64,000 nt of DNA. Origin: Clarireedia homoeocarpa (lineage: Eukaryota; Ascomycota; Leotiomycetes; Helotiales; Rutstroemiaceae). Every line of letters begins with the position of its first letter. Position 1 is the first letter of the stretch. The position numbers and the translations under genes were made by a program. Below are positions 46,980 through 58,921 of the stretch, in pieces. The stretch is taken from the NCBI GenBank assembly GCA_001465935.1, contig LNKV01000002.1, positions 248,001-312,000 on the forward strand. Direction: 5' to 3'. The notes below the pieces were generated by a model, which saw only the letters and a list, made by a program, of their open reading frames with translations, made no database searches and was not told the DNA's origin.

Positions 46980-48339
46980 TTACCAATTGGCCCTTCCCTT
47001 TAACTTTTCATTTTGAACAACCTCAATCCAATAGTTGTCAGGATCAAGAACAAAAGCCACGTTTTTCATGCGACCATCTGTCAACCTCTTCTTCCAATTA
47101 ACCTTTAGATCCTCGAATCTCTGGCATGCAGCATCAAGATCATCAACAGTCACACCTGTCCAGGTTAGTCTTCCACTTAGAGTAGTCCAATGGTGCGACT
47201 TACAGATATGGCCGAATCCTTGTGGCTCATCATTCCCGTTGTGATACTTGAAGTTCTCGTCTTTTTCCGTACCATAGTTCCATGTCAATTCCAATAAACC
47301 TTCACGGTCTGCTATTGGGTTGACACCATTTGTGGATTCAGTTGGAACTCCTTTATCACCAGGATAACCCAAGAAGTAGAGATTGAAGTTGGCCCCTGGG
47401 TTTTCACTGGTTCGCATAAGTGTCATACCCATTACTTCTTGGTAGAACTTCAAAGACTTTTCATGGTCCTTGACTCGAATCATAGTGTGGTTCTACCAAT
47501 TACCCGGTAAGTCGTGCTCTATACGACCAAGGAGAAGTACTTACCATTCGATAAGTCTGAATGTCGGTGGTTTTGATATCCTCAGTCTTTTCAATGGGGT
47601 TTTGCCCAACGATTTCCACCCAGTATCCATCTGGATCCAAAGCGAATGCTATATGTCTCATTCTTCCATCAGATAGCTTCTTCTGGAATTTGTACCCTGC
47701 ATCCTCGATTCGGTGGCATGCCGCTTGAAGGTTGTCCACGGAGATGCAAGTATGCCCGAAGCCTTTGTATGGTTCGGTGTTTCCATTCATTATCTTGTAG
47801 TTAGGATCATCCTCAGTTCCATAATTGTGTGTCAACTCAATTAAGCCTTCACGATCACTCCAATGATTTCCGTGTGATGCAGCTTTTGGTGAGTCGTATC
47901 CCATGAAGTAGAGGTCGAATTTGGCTTCGGGTTGTTCAATCTTTCGGATCATCTTCATGCCTAAGTGTTCGTAAAACTTGACTGTGGTCTGTTAGCTATG
48001 GAGTGGCTGCGTCGTATGTCTCTGTATCAAAAGTACCTGATTCTTTTGGATCCTTTACTCGAATCCTAGCGGAAGATCAGCAAACTGCCTTTGTGTGTGA
48101 TATGATGATTCGGCCTCATACATCGAGTGATTGAATTTGTAAGTTTTCAGATCGGTGGACATCGTTGCGTATGTTCTGCTAGCTAGATATTGTCGACTGT
48201 TAGCAAAAGTGTATATTTCCAAATGCGATTCTGTGACGATGGGATTGCTTCTATGAGTGGCCAGCATACCTGAATTTATAATACTCTGCCGCAATGATAT
48301 TGGCTTGATGATTTTCTGGAGGTTGCGAAATGTATACAT
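46980..48339 (-). CDS. glo1: glyoxalase I (lactoylglutathione lyase), two-domain, probable mitochondrial presequence
   Basis: Six exons: 48270-48339, 48122-48182, 48037-48065 (29 nt), 47545-47981, 47204-47492, 46980-47155; 353 aa. Converts the hemithioacetal of methylglyoxal and glutathione into S-lactoylglutathione. The two repeated glyoxalase domains each begin NH(S/T)MIRVKD and contain LIELTHNYGTEDD / LLELTWNYGTEKD, GFGHTCISVDNL / GFGHICVTVDDL and FALDPDGYWVEIV / FVLDPDNYWIEVV, with the His and Glu metal ligands present in both. Exon 1 and the start of exon 2 add MYTFRNLQKIIKPISLRQSI..SASRTYAT before the internal Met of MSTDLKTYKF, a typical presequence; starting at that Met (in exon 2) would give a cytosolic form. 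The last intron (47156-47203) is 48 nt with no in-frame stop. Confidence 0.93.
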
Positions 48340-49214
48340 AAGACGGCCAGGGAGGTTGAAAGGAGGATGATTGGAATGGAAAGCCAAAGTCCCAATAGTA
48401 GAAAAAGCTCCAATGCCCCTCAATCGATTACTTAATGACGTGGGTTACGGAAGCGAGTGGGGAAGCTGGAAATAAAAATTCTAGGCTTGAGATTTGCGAT
48501 TAAAGCCGACGGCGATACTGGCAGACTGGCTGCTATTGTTCTGCAGCAGCAGCAATCGCCATATTCCGGTGGGTCCATCTTGATCAAAGCTATAAGTTAT
48601 ATGAAGCTATTCACAGGAACTGCTTGCTCCAATGTCGGCGGTCAGGTAAGGCCAAGCCAAGCACGGGGTAAGAAATGAAGCTGTTGGGTGGCCCTGGTTC
48701 CAAAGTCGTATATAGTTCTAATGAGAAGAAAGAAGAAATGCCATGCCACTCGAGAGCCACTGCTCCTCCAAATGCAGCCTCGAAAATTCAAAATCTTCGG
48801 ATAAGAGTCGCTCGCTCGCAGCAAAAAGGTCAGAACAGGAACTGGAACAGGAAATAACGTGAAACGAAGCTTTCCCCGCCAAATTTCCCTACTTCTGCAA
48901 GTCCAAGTTAATGAGATTGAGAAACTGAAACTGTAATAACGTCCCGGGCCGGTCGGGGTCGGTTCATTACTTACTTATCCACCCTTTCGCGCGATGACCA
49001 AGTTCATTTCCATTCAGCTCAATTTACTTCATTCGCGCTCTTACAGTATCAGTCGTGCATCACGTCCGCGAATTCAGTTTAGTCCCGTCGCATCTAATCT
49101 ATCCACGTGCATCTATCCAAATTCTACACATGCAGTAGTGGCTGCCATACGACGCGCCAATTTCAATTTCCCCCCAACGTCATATCTCTCCAACATCGAC
49201 AGCCCGGCAAGAAA
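48340..49214. promoter_or_regulatory. divergent region between GLO1 and the Roadblock-like gene
   Basis: 875 bp between divergent starts. A stress-response-element-like AGGGG (minus strand, about 48416-48420) sits some 80 bp upstream of the proposed GLO1 start. Function is inferred from the yeast STRE consensus only. Confidence 0.35.
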
Positions 49215-49895
49215 ATGTCCCCTACAACCACAACCACTATCTCACCACAGAACCAAACTCTCCTGTTGAGTAAACGCATCTCAACTTTCCTGCACTCGAA
49301 TGTCTCCCCCCAACTGCATACCCTCCTTCTCCTGACCCCGACCGGCAAACTGCTTAGCTCGTCTTCGTCTGCCCCTGCCTCCGTTCTGCGGCATCAAGCC
49401 ACGCTCGCGCTATCGCTTTGGACGCTGTATTCACCTTTCCCCAGCGATGCGATCGAGAATGCGCTGCCCAACAGCGACGAGACGCTAAGGGAGCGGCATA
49501 GCGATCGAGAAAGGGAAAGGGGGAGAGATAAGGGCACAAAAAGTATCCTCATACAAATGGAATTCGGCATAATGGTGATAAGGCGACTGCGATGTGGATT
49601 ATTATTCGTAGCGATTGGGCCGGGACCCACGACGACGGGAGGCGCGAGCGCGATAGGGTCGCGAAGCGGCATCAACACGCCGCAACTACAGAGCACGCCT
49701 GGGACGCCGGAGCGCGAAAGGGAGGCTGGTGCGGTGGGAATAGGAGGGTTGGGAGGTGAGGCAGGTGAGACGGCGAGTGTGAGGAGTGTAAAGGGGTTGG
49801 GGATAATGGGGATGAGGAGTCAGGCGGGGGCGTTAGGGGATTGGCTGGATGGGAAACTGGAGGGTTTGGTTCTGTGTGAGGGCGATTCAAGGTGA
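49215..49895 (+). CDS. Roadblock/LC7-like (LAMTOR/EGO-type) protein
   Basis: Single exon, 226 aa from the ATG at 49215 (gcaagaaaATG); the frame is open upstream to an ATG at 49107. Residues 10-75 (LLLSKRISTFLHSNV..LHTLLLLTPTGKLLSSSSS..VLRHQATLALSLWTLY) and FGIMVIRRLRCGLLFVAIGP match the helix-strand-strand-helix..strand-strand pattern of Roadblock/LC7 proteins, especially the LAMTOR2/5-type subunits of the vacuolar Ragulator/EGO complex that anchors Rag GTPases for TORC1 signalling. A Glu/Arg-rich insert separates the halves, and a Gly-rich C-terminal tail follows. The call rests on fold pattern, not on catalytic residues. Confidence 0.55.
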   Translation: MSPTTTTTISPQNQTLLLSKRISTFLHSNVSPQLHTLLLLTPTGKLLSSSSSAPASVLRHQATLALSLWTLYSPFPSDAIENALPNSDETLRERHSDRERERGRDKGTKSILIQMEFGIMVIRRLRCGLLFVAIGPGPTTTGGASAIGSRSGINTPQLQSTPGTPEREREAGAVGIGGLGGEAGETASVRSVKGLGIMGMRSQAGALGDWLDGKLEGLVLCEGDSR

Positions 49896-50365
49896 TGGAC
49901 GTCAACTGAGATGAGGAAATAATCGAGCCGCAGAAGTAGGAAAGTGTGCATATAAAATGGAGTCACGGTCGGCGTCTCAGCAGGGAGTTTTCCTGTTTGT
50001 CAAATTGGTATATATGGATGGGAACGGCTCAAGCGGAAATCTGTTTATAACGAATCTCCGCCAGGTGTTAGGCGTTCTCTTTATTGTTTCATTGAGAGAC
50101 ATGATACCAGTCAGGAGAGGAAGGAAAGGACATCCTATACACAGTACTTGTTATTTATCAGTCTGTCTATCTAATTATATGTTGTCATATCGATTTATAT
50201 CAGCATATTATATATATTATTGGTTTCTAGCTGATCCTTCTCGACTACTTTAAGCATGAGACCGATCTCTATGGAAGCTTCAAACTACTATCCGAACGCT
50301 CAATTCTACCGTCCTATCATGGACGTAGATCGTCTACTTCATTATCAATACTGCTGCTATCTATC
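49896..50365. other. convergent 3' intergenic region
   Basis: 470 bp between the Roadblock-like gene and the macro-like gene, which converge. TA-rich around 50200-50230. Nothing recognised. Confidence 0.5.
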
Positions 50366-50958
50366 TCACTTTTCTCCTCTACCTTCCCCTTTTTTCTTCT
50401 CCCGCCTTTCTCTCTTTCTCTCCGCCATCAAAGCAGCCAATCTTCTCCCCTGTTCTCTCTTCCTCTCTTTCTTTGTCTCCTTCCTACGTCTAGTGTTGTC
50501 CTTGACTTTGTCATCAACTTTAATCTCGGCCCCATTTGCTGCCTCCGGTTGCATCTTATCTTCACCATCCCGATTCTGAGCTCCAGTTCCATTCTCCGGC
50601 ACCACCACCTCCATCTCACCAGTCCCCTCCTCACCCTCCCCACCCTCCCTCGTATCCCCCTCATCTTCCGCTACCCAAACCGCAGCAGACGCTGATCCTC
50701 TACCCCCCAGCCCCGTCCTCCCAACCCTCGATTGCGGAAAACTCGCATCAGGAAATGCCTGCCTATGTGCGCCAAGAACGGCTTAGCATATAATCTTCTG
50801 AGGGGAAAAGAAGACGCGAAAGGGAATGACGTACGCAAACGCAACCTGCATAGCCAATGACTGTGGACTCATTACACGGCTCTGCTTTTTCCTTGGTGGT
50901 GAGCCGAATCTGTTATTCATCAGTTGTCAGTTATCAATCAATTAACCAGTCTATTTGC

Positions 50959-50994
<36 letters not shown>

Positions 50995-52364
50995 CTCTCT
51001 CTCTATTAAACCACTCCTCTCCAATAGTTTCGTTTCTGCCATTGCTCTATCACTTTTTCCATACCTCAGAGTAAAAGATATAACGCTCACCCGAATCTCA
51101 ACCCATTCCTCCCCTCATCCTCTTCCGATTTCTCGACCAGCATACGATCCTCCCCATCCTCATCATCCCATACCAAGAAAATAATCTCATCAAATGCCTC
51201 GCGTCGCTTCTTCCCGAATACTGGATGTCGAAGCATGTCTCGTATCGTACTCATCGCTCTATTGGAAGGATGTATTAGTTCTTCTCTCTTTTCTAATTTT
51301 TGCATCCAACACTTTCCTTCTCCTCCTCCCTAACCCCTTCGCTTTCTCCCTTTCCATTCCCCCATGAAAATCACTCCCAAGAAAAGAAGAACAAAACCAA
51401 AAGAAACCTACATTCTTCCCCCCACTCTGTCCCCCCAGCCCCTCCCTCTCCCCAATTCTGGAAACACCAAGCACCTGACCCCGGCACGCATCGCCGTCAG
51501 CAGCGCCTCGCGATAGCAATTTGTAAGTAGTTGTTGCAGAAGCGCGAGATTTTCCATGTGGTTTTTGGTGCGAATATGTGTGTATGATGAGGAAGAAGAA
51601 GAAGGGGAAGAGAAGGGGAAGGTGGGAGGGTGAGTATAGATTTTGTATTTTGTTTTTGTTGGTGTTGCTGGGGCGGTGGTGGTAGTGACCTTGTGAGGTG
51701 GTATACCATTTGAAATGGAATTAGAGGAATGAGGAGGGGAAGAAATGGGAGTAGAAGAGAGGGGTGATATAAGAGATACGGGTACTGCAGTAGACGATGA
51801 TGCGGTTCGTGATGTAAATTTTGGCGAGGAAGTAGAAACCAATTCGAGATCACCCCCCTCACGCAAAGTATTAGGCGAAGGTGAAAATGACGAGGAACTC
51901 ATCCCCCATTCCCTCACCAACAGCGACTTCTCCCTTTTTCTTTTTTCCTTCCTCATATTCCCATCCCTCTCCATCTCCCTCAAACCCGAAAAACAAGCCG
52001 CAGAAGGATATGGTGTCGGTGGAGGTTCCGCCAACGCAGTAGAAATTGAGGAGCGCGAAAGCTCCCGATGATGTGCAGGAGAAAGGGCGCGAGCAGGGGA
52101 AGAAGGAGGAGAAAGCAATTCCAAATGTGCCAACGAGCAGGGTCTACGCGTAAGCGGATCTGTATGCGAGTTAGTGATGAGAGAGGAGGTCGGGAGGACG
52201 ATGGCGCCGTGAGGACCGGCGGGGTAGGTGAGAATGGGGGCGTAGCGGAGTTGGAGGAGTGGGTGGTGGGGTTGGTTGCGGTATGGGGAGGGGAGGGAAG
52301 AGGAGGAAGGATGGTAGCTGGCGAGGAGGATGCCTTTGTTGGAGTGGAGGCAGTTGTGGGACAT
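50366..52364 (-). CDS. macro-domain-like protein with basic coiled tail
   Basis: Four exons: 51412-52364, 51091-51258, 50835-50909, 50366-50762; 530 aa. Every junction keeps frame (GGR|IAMSTIRDML, RFG|FGSPPRKKQ, VAFA|QAFPD). The N-terminus MSHNCLHSNKGILLASYHP leads to AGPHGAIVLPTSSLI. A large Ser/Pro/Thr-rich loop follows, then LLQQLLTNCYREALLTAMRAGVRCLVFPELG and AMSTIRDMLRHPV..FDEIIFLVW, matching the second half of a macro fold (Y..aL..A...g...I.FP.lg....P...A...m.d.l....i..v.fvv). A Lys/Arg/Glu-rich helix at the C-terminus resembles a nucleolar or RNA-binding tail. ADP-ribose binding is inferred. The frame is open to an ATG at 52523; the 52364 start is preferred. Confidence 0.55.
50961..51004. 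repeat. (AC)n(TC)n compound microsatellite
   Basis: About 15 AC units followed by about seven TC units, inside intron 2 (50910-51090) of the macro-like gene. On the transcribed strand it is (GA)n(GT)n. Confidence 0.95.
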
Positions 52365-53026
52365 ATTTTTGGTGGTGTGATTTGGGTGTTGAGCTGAATA
52401 CCAGAGGAAAGGTACAATAATTTGAGTACCTATGTAAGTGAGATGCTGGCTGCTTAAGGGAAGAATAATAAAGAGTTGGTTGTTTTTATTGGTGGTACGA
52501 TATTCGAACAAAGAAGGAACCAACCGTAGAATAATTTGAGGAGGATCCGGAACTTAGAAGAAAAGTAGAATAAAGGTCATCACATACAAGGGAATGGAGA
52601 ATGTCCTAGATTTTAAGACTAGGTGTTTTTGAATTGTAAATAATCATGCTCTACAAATTATGCACGATTGGCACATCCAAGATTGAGTGAAGAACGACAG
52701 ATTTGACTTCTTGACCGACATCAATATAGAGTCACGACCGAATATCTATCTATACAATTCTTCGTCTCAATGTCTTCTCGTACGTATAATTGGGAGCCTT
52801 TAGGAGGCTTCTCCTCAGCTACATCTCAACTTTCGAAGTAGGACACAATGCTCCTAGAGCGATATTTCGTCCATTTTAATCTGCCTGTCACTCAAGCTTC
52901 CTTGGCTTGACTTGCGCGAATGACCAACACCTGTGGCCTTCTGTTTGATTCTCGGGCGATGTTGCTCGCAATGTATAATCCTAGAATCTTATCCAACGAC
53001 ACTCATCCAAATAGTATCGGAACACC
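52365..53026. other. intergenic: macro-like gene promoter and kinase 3' region
   Basis: 660 bp, AT-rich, nothing recognised. The true start of the macro-like gene might lie here (ATG at 52523). Confidence 0.45.
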
Positions 53027-55197
53027 TCAAGTCAGGTTCGACACTGTCTTCGCAACCATGTTTGCCCAACTTGGTCTTACGTTTCTATCCTTCTCCTTCT
53101 CCTTCGCATCTTTTATTCTGTTGAGAACTCCCCTCTCAACCTTAACTGGTGAGAGTTTTCCTATTCCAGATAACCTGGGGTTCACAGTAGGACTTTCTGG
53201 TGGACTTAATCTCAAAGTCTCCGTGCCATCTTCCAACGAGCTTACACTATCTGTGCTTTTGGTGCTTCTATTTGAGAAGATAGAATGCGTACTACTGACT
53301 AAAGTACTTGTTGCGCTTCCCGATTCTCGTGGGAAACTTGGCCGACTTGGCGTCGTCGTTATTGGCGTAGAGGATCTAGTTGGGAGAGGAATAAGTGAGG
53401 GTTTGCGTGTGAGGCTTTGGTTAACGAGGTTTGTAGAGCTTGGATTCCGTGGAAGGGCGAAAGTCTGGGGTACTTTCAAAGCAGACCTATGGTTGGACTC
53501 AGGGCTATGACTGTTGCGATGCTGATTTGGGTTGGTGTGAAGGGTGCCGTGAGACTTATTTCGCCCTCTGTTATTTGAAGAGTGCCGTTTATGGCTAGGA
53601 GATTCCAAGGCTCTGAGTCGTTCCTCAAGGGATTTCCGTGCTTCGACTTCTTTGTCGTACTTCTCCTTTAGTGCCAAGAATTGCTTGCCTGCATGCTTCC
53701 GTTCGTTCTCCAAGCGGGCTTCCCATGTCCCATGGTTGAGCTCGAGGAAAGAAAGACGGTCCTGAAGATTGCGATTTTCCGCTTCAAGCTTAGCTATTTT
53801 TGTCGAGGAGAGAACACTGTTCTCTGCAACGCGTCTTAATTTGAAGTCTAGTTGTGTAAGTGAAACTGCTCAAGAACAGATCTAGGGCGCAGACGAAAAG
53901 CCTCAAGTAAAATGTTAATATAGGGAAAGGCTTACTGATGATATTTGCAAGGAAATCGTTGTTCTTGTGGCAGCAACTGAGATGATAGATTTGATCCAAG
54001 CCGCCGAGTTCTAGTAGCCTTAAATTGACATCTTCCGCAGTAGGTCGTTCCACAGCGTCAAACGACAGCATTTTTTCCACGAGTCCCAATATATTCTTGG
54101 CATTAAAGTTAAGCTCCTCTTCATTGGCCAATTGCGCCTTAATTGCTCTAGTTCGCAATTCGTTGAGATGTCTCGATAGCAATCCGTATTTCTTAAGCCA
54201 TTCTCTTTCCTTCATTACTTCGTCGAATGTAGCTAAAGCTGTAGAATCGCCATATAGAACCGTCGCAATGTTGAGAAATATACATCCGAGGGAAAATATA
54301 TCAGCTGGTGACATATGGTGATCTTGCCCATCATAGACTTCCGGTGCTATCCAAGAAGCGGTGCCACAACGGCCACACGTTATGCTGTCTTCAGATTCCT
54401 TCACATCCCTCGCAATTCCAAAATCGGCCAAATATACACGTCCAGTACTGAGTAAAATGTTTTTGGGCTTCAGATCACGATGTCGAATGCCCTTTTTATG
54501 AACAAAGATTAAAGCTTCCGTTATGCACCCCATAATCTGTTGTAGGAACCCCAGAGCCGTGGTAGATCTGCTGATATGTGGATTGCGATCTCCTTGAGCT
54601 GGTGCGCGTCGTAAATTTGGTAAATCTTCGATTCGTCCTACATTCTTCAAACCCAGAGCATGTAATCGCTTCATTGCATCGTCTCGGTCGGCGCATGTAT
54701 CCGAGCGTATCCCGTCTATATCTTCGATGAAAGTACTCAAATCGCACGTCGCCGCAGGGTAAAGAAGAAGGTATAGGTGTTTGCGTTTCAACGTATATGT
54801 TCCGACGAGCTTCACTATGTGTTTGTGCGCCAACTCTTCCATCGCATTGGCTTCTTCTCGCAATTGCTCAACAGTCATCCCTCCACGAGGCATGACGCTA
54901 AAACTTGTCAGACTCCTGGACTTGTGCAAATAGGGTCCAAGGTAATGCTCACTGCTTCCGGGCCATCGTAACGGCGCCATATGTGACACGCTGCACCAGC
55001 CCATATGAACCAGACCCCAGCTCTCTGTCTTGCGATACATGAAGCTTCTTATGATCCGTCCAATTTGCCGGGTGCTTTCCGCAGCCAGACCATCCGCCCT
55101 TTGAGCTTTCCCATTCTTGAATCTGCTTCTCTTCGCGAATCTCGATTGCTGGTTGGCCGACTACCAGATGCCACCCATCGTCGCTATTACCAGCCAT
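53027..55197 (-). CDS. Ser/Thr protein kinase with C-terminal coiled coil
   Basis: Three exons: 54953-55197, 53936-54897, 53027-53847 (introns 54898-54952, 53848-53935), 675 aa. Catalytic features: glycine loop LGSGSYGLV (about 60-68), ARK with catalytic Lys81, EEANAMEEL (alpha-C Glu), RHRDLKPKNILL, ADFGIARD, CGTASWIAPEV, DIFSLGCIF. The Tyr/Trp-rich N-terminal leader includes DDGWHLVVG. After the kinase domain, RVAENSVLSSTKIAKLEAENRNLQDRL and a further KYDKEVEARKSLEERLRAL form a coiled coil, then a Ser/Pro-rich basic tail. A large family of such poorly studied kinases exists in filamentous ascomycetes. It retains all catalytic residues and should be active. Substrates unknown. Confidence 0.85.
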
Positions 55198-56528
55198 TTG
55201 TAGAAACGCTTAAGAGCTGCTCCAAATGATTCTTTCGTAAATTTTGACGAAGAATTTTCTTGTGCGGAAATCTGACAGTTCAATTGAGAAATGCTGCCTC
55301 CTTCGCCGGGCCAAAAAAGTAAGAAGATCGGGGCGAAGCTGTGGCTTGTCACCCCGCATCATGCAGCGCGACAAATATGGTTAGGTTCACTGGCTACATA
55401 CAGTACTGATCGTTCAACAGCATCCTATCAGTTCTGCTAATGATATAGAGGAATCATGTTGCCAATGGAATGGAACTGGAGGAGTGGGGACGCGGTGCTT
55501 CTGCCAATATGATGACAGGGAATGAAGGTGCAGGTTGGATCTAACTCGCGAATGCGCAACCAACCTAAGGTTACATACAGCAAACGACTGCTAGGTGCTT
55601 TTACTTCTGCCGTAACAAAGCCATTGTTGTTGCGGATGCAGAGCTTCAAACAATGTTTGGCCTGGAAATTCTTCAAGCCGAATAAGTAGGATTTTCATCG
55701 CTCGACAACCTCTAACGACGAGCAAGATCTCGACAAGATCAAACCAACACAAGCACATCATTGAGAGTGTTCTTTAGAACAAATAAAAGTCCGGTCTAGG
55801 AGGCACAAAACGCGACTTCAAATGGAGCACAATGAGCATCCAGTGATTGGTCTCCCACCATCACAATCCATTCTCACCCACTTATGTTGGGAAGTTATTT
55901 ACTGTCTACCTAAGTTCTTGTCGGGTGGAATTTTCACTACGCAATTCCATTCTCATTTCCTTCTGCAAGCTCTTCCAGTGTTACTGCGGCAGCTCTTCTC
56001 GGAGAATCTGGGAGGCAGATATCTAGATGCCCCAGTATATCACGCCACCCTCTGATCTCCAAATGGAGACACATCAGGTTTCTAGGACCGAAATCTGGAG
56101 GCAGGTTTTTGAGGTTGTTCTAGTTGATGTTGCGCCAGTATACTAAATAGGCCGGTTGAAAACCACACACAAGTTGCTTTGATTCCACATTAAGTATGTT
56201 GGCCATGGCCATGTGCTGCAACTCTTCTATTCATTACTCCTGACTAGTTGCTTAGGTCTGCTATTCTAGAAGTTGTATTTTTAGCTACGATCTTATTGTG
56301 GTAACCCGGGACCTCAACGAAATAGCCACCTTGGAAGTAGAGTGAGCCCATCATCCTTTCCAACAACTTAGAATAGCAATTCATTTTATATTTAAGTCAC
56401 TGACTTATTCTTTGCGAACCGTCTTTGGAGTGCTACGAGCGGTTTCGAATGAGCAGCTAATTACATCGAACTCTACTCGCGTATATCAATTAACTTTAGT
56501 TGAGGCGTAAAGCATACAAAAATCCAAC
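55198..56528. other. intergenic region without supportable genes
   Basis: 1.33 kb between divergent genes. Small open frames only (for example 55437-55676 minus and 55822-56055 plus), none with a recognisable family. Confidence 0.5.
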
Positions 56529-57669
56529 ATGTCTCAATATGGAGTGATGCCGCTGAGAGGCAAAGAAAAACCACAAACAATTCATTATCATATACAGGTT
56601 AGTTTATCAACTCTTTGGGCTGCAAATGCGAAATATAGCAAAAGTTAATCATTCAAAGCTTATCGAGAGGCACCAAAGCTACGGCAGAACATTGGGCCCA
56701 GCGGATTATAGGTGGGCATTTAACCTGGTAAAAAAGCAAACAGTCATCCACACCTTCTCCTTCAAAGCTGCCGACCAGAAACATGAGACCAGTTATGATA
56801 AATATACAGGCAAGACTCTTCTGAGTATTCCTCAAAATGAAGCCGATCAACAAGGGTTATTTGATCAAGTAACCAAACTACAAGATAAGATACCTCAGTT
56901 ACTGTCGACTGCGCCCTATTCTTCAGTAAGTCACATCGCTCGAACTTATCTTTCTTCTCCCTCTAACAATATGAAGCTGAACCCTCATGTGGCATTTTAC
57001 ATCAAGCTCAAAGAGAAACTATCTTCAATGGAAATCCCAATGAAGGAAACCTCAGAAGGACAGGAGCTCGGGAGAAGCGGAGTCGGGCTAATAGCAACAA
57101 TGGAAGAAACAGATCCATTGGTCAGAAAGCCAAAGAAATCAAGAACTCGAGCGGCACCAGTAAACTCCAGCAAAGAAAACGAAAGCAAAGAAGGCGACGG
57201 TAAAGAGAAAACAAAGCTCCCTGAGCGAAGGAAGCCTGAAAAGGAAGGAGCAAGTGCGAATTCACAGCCTGACGCGAAGCCAAAAAGGAGTAGGAGCAGC
57301 AACCGTTCTCCCGGCCGTGACAGTAATGATGCAGGGCCATCGACTGCCGATGCCAAACGTAAAGAAGCTCCTAAGGTTGACGGATCTCGATCTACACCCA
57401 ATACAAGCACCTCAAGTAGCAGAAGACTTTCAGAAAGAACTCTTGCTCAATTAAAGAGGGATCTTCAAATGACGCCGCGCGTACCTCCGGTAAGTTCTTC
57501 CGCATCACAAAAACCGAGTAGTTCGAAGAAAAGAGAACCGCAACGAGATCGTGATGCTGGTGCAAAACCTAGAAGACGAGGTCATGGGGAAGAGAGTGAA
57601 GATGAGGGACATAAGAGTGGTAGTGAGAGCACAAAGCGTAATGAGAGAAGACGGGGGGAAAATCCATGA
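56529..57669 (+). CDS. hypothetical Lys/Ser/Arg-rich disordered protein
   Basis: Proposed exon 1 56529-56597 (MSQYGVMPLRGKEKPQTIHYHIQ) and exon 2 from about 56660 to 57669, joined at CAG|CTTATCGAGAGG; alternatively translation starts at the ATG at 56626. Residues 10-140 look folded (FNLVKKQTVIHTFSFKAA, LLSIPQNEADQQGLFDQV, HVAFYIKLKEKL). The rest is highly charged and disordered (KKSRTRAAPVNSSKENESKEG, RSRSSNRSPGRDSND), ending in Arg/Lys. No known domain. Composition suggests a nuclear or RNA-associated role (inference). The 5' splice model is uncertain because the acceptor is AAAG. Confidence 0.55.
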
Positions 57670-58597
57670 CATATTTAGACCGGAATCCGATAAGCTCTAG
57701 GCTTTGTATTCTAAAAGTACTCAGATTGTGAAACCAGAAACCGAATTGATCCCTTACATCAAGAACTTCCTATAAAGCATGCACACAGTACCAAAACTAA
57801 GCCCAGACACAGTCAAGCATCACCCCTCTTCAACACTGACTGAGTTAATATGTTCAAAATACGAGCCATCGTGAGGCTCCACAAACTGCCCGAGAAAAAA
57901 CCCTCTTCCTCTCCTCCTCGTATTCTAGCAACTTCCTCACCAATCCCGGTTCCCATTTAACAAAGACCCAAGAATCGCGTAAACCAACAATGACCATGAC
58001 CACCAACGACCCTTAAGCGCATCACACACGACCACCTCAGGAACAGCCTCTCTAATTCTCCCGACTCCAACTCCCGACGGCCACGGTCAGCGCTTAACAG
58101 CGCCAGCTGGCTCTGTCCAAACCTCCTTTACATTTCCCCCTCATCCAAGCGATCCTATCTCCCTCGCCCCACAACACCAATCATCCCGCCTCTGGTTCGC
58201 CATCTCGTATACTCATCCCAAAGCAATCTCACTCTTTTGACATCCGGCCCCGCATTTCCTTCCCTCCGTGCTGGTCCTCTGGGCCGGTCGACTACCCTGG
58301 TACTATACATACAGAAGTGTCCCGTCGCGTCGTGTAAAAGACGGCAGCGAGGTAGGTTTGGTGGATACGTATGTGTCAGTTTGAGAATGTACAGCGGGTT
58401 CTTATGTGATGTTGAGTTGGATGAAAGGTTATATCGAGGGTTATAAATATGCTTGGGCCGCCAGGGATGTAGATGGAGCTTCAGAATACATCGATTCAAT
58501 CTATTTCTATCCAGATAGTAATCCAGCTCAATTTGACTTGGCTTACTCTGTCGTTACTTTTCAGTCCTCAGTCAGTTTCCAAAATCGCAAACTCAAG
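57670..58597. other. intergenic, C/T-rich on the plus strand
   Basis: About 930 bp, pyrimidine-rich around 57900-58260. A frame open from 58406 runs into the next gene but the ATG at 58598 is preferred. Confidence 0.45.
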
Positions 58598-58921
58598 ATG
58601 CCCAGCAGCAGACATTCGAAAGACGATCCGTTACCCTTCGGGATACGACCCAAGGGAGCTAAAGTTACAGGTGCCGATCTTTTAGAGATAACCTCACAAC
58701 TCTCTGGCGAAGAGAAAGGCACCCTGCATAAAGCGGATGTTCACGGCCTCGAGAAGGAGAAGAAGAATAAGGAGAAGAAAAGTGGGACGGAAGAATCAAC
58801 GTTAGGAAGCACAGAAAATACGATAAGTTTTTCAGTACCGAGATCTGGGAGAACATCAGAGCAAGGTTCGCAGAAGCGGGGCAAGTCTCGCAGTGCTACT
58901 AGGCGTAGTCAAAGAGGATGA
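58598..58921 (+). CDS. small charged hypothetical protein, 107 aa
   Basis: ATG at 58598 in good context (actcaagATG). Encodes MPSSRHSKDDPLPFGIRPKG, then KVTGADLLEITSQLSGEEKG, a Lys/Glu-rich helix (GLEKEKKNKEKKSG) and an Arg/Ser C-terminus (KRGKSRSATRRSQRG). Its RS-like end resembles that of nuclear or RNA-binding proteins. It lies about 0.9 kb downstream of another Lys/Arg/Ser-rich orphan on the same strand; a relationship could not be shown by eye. Function unknown. Confidence 0.5.
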   Translation: MPSSRHSKDDPLPFGIRPKGAKVTGADLLEITSQLSGEEKGTLHKADVHGLEKEKKNKEKKSGTEESTLGSTENTISFSVPRSGRTSEQGSQKRGKSRSATRRSQRG

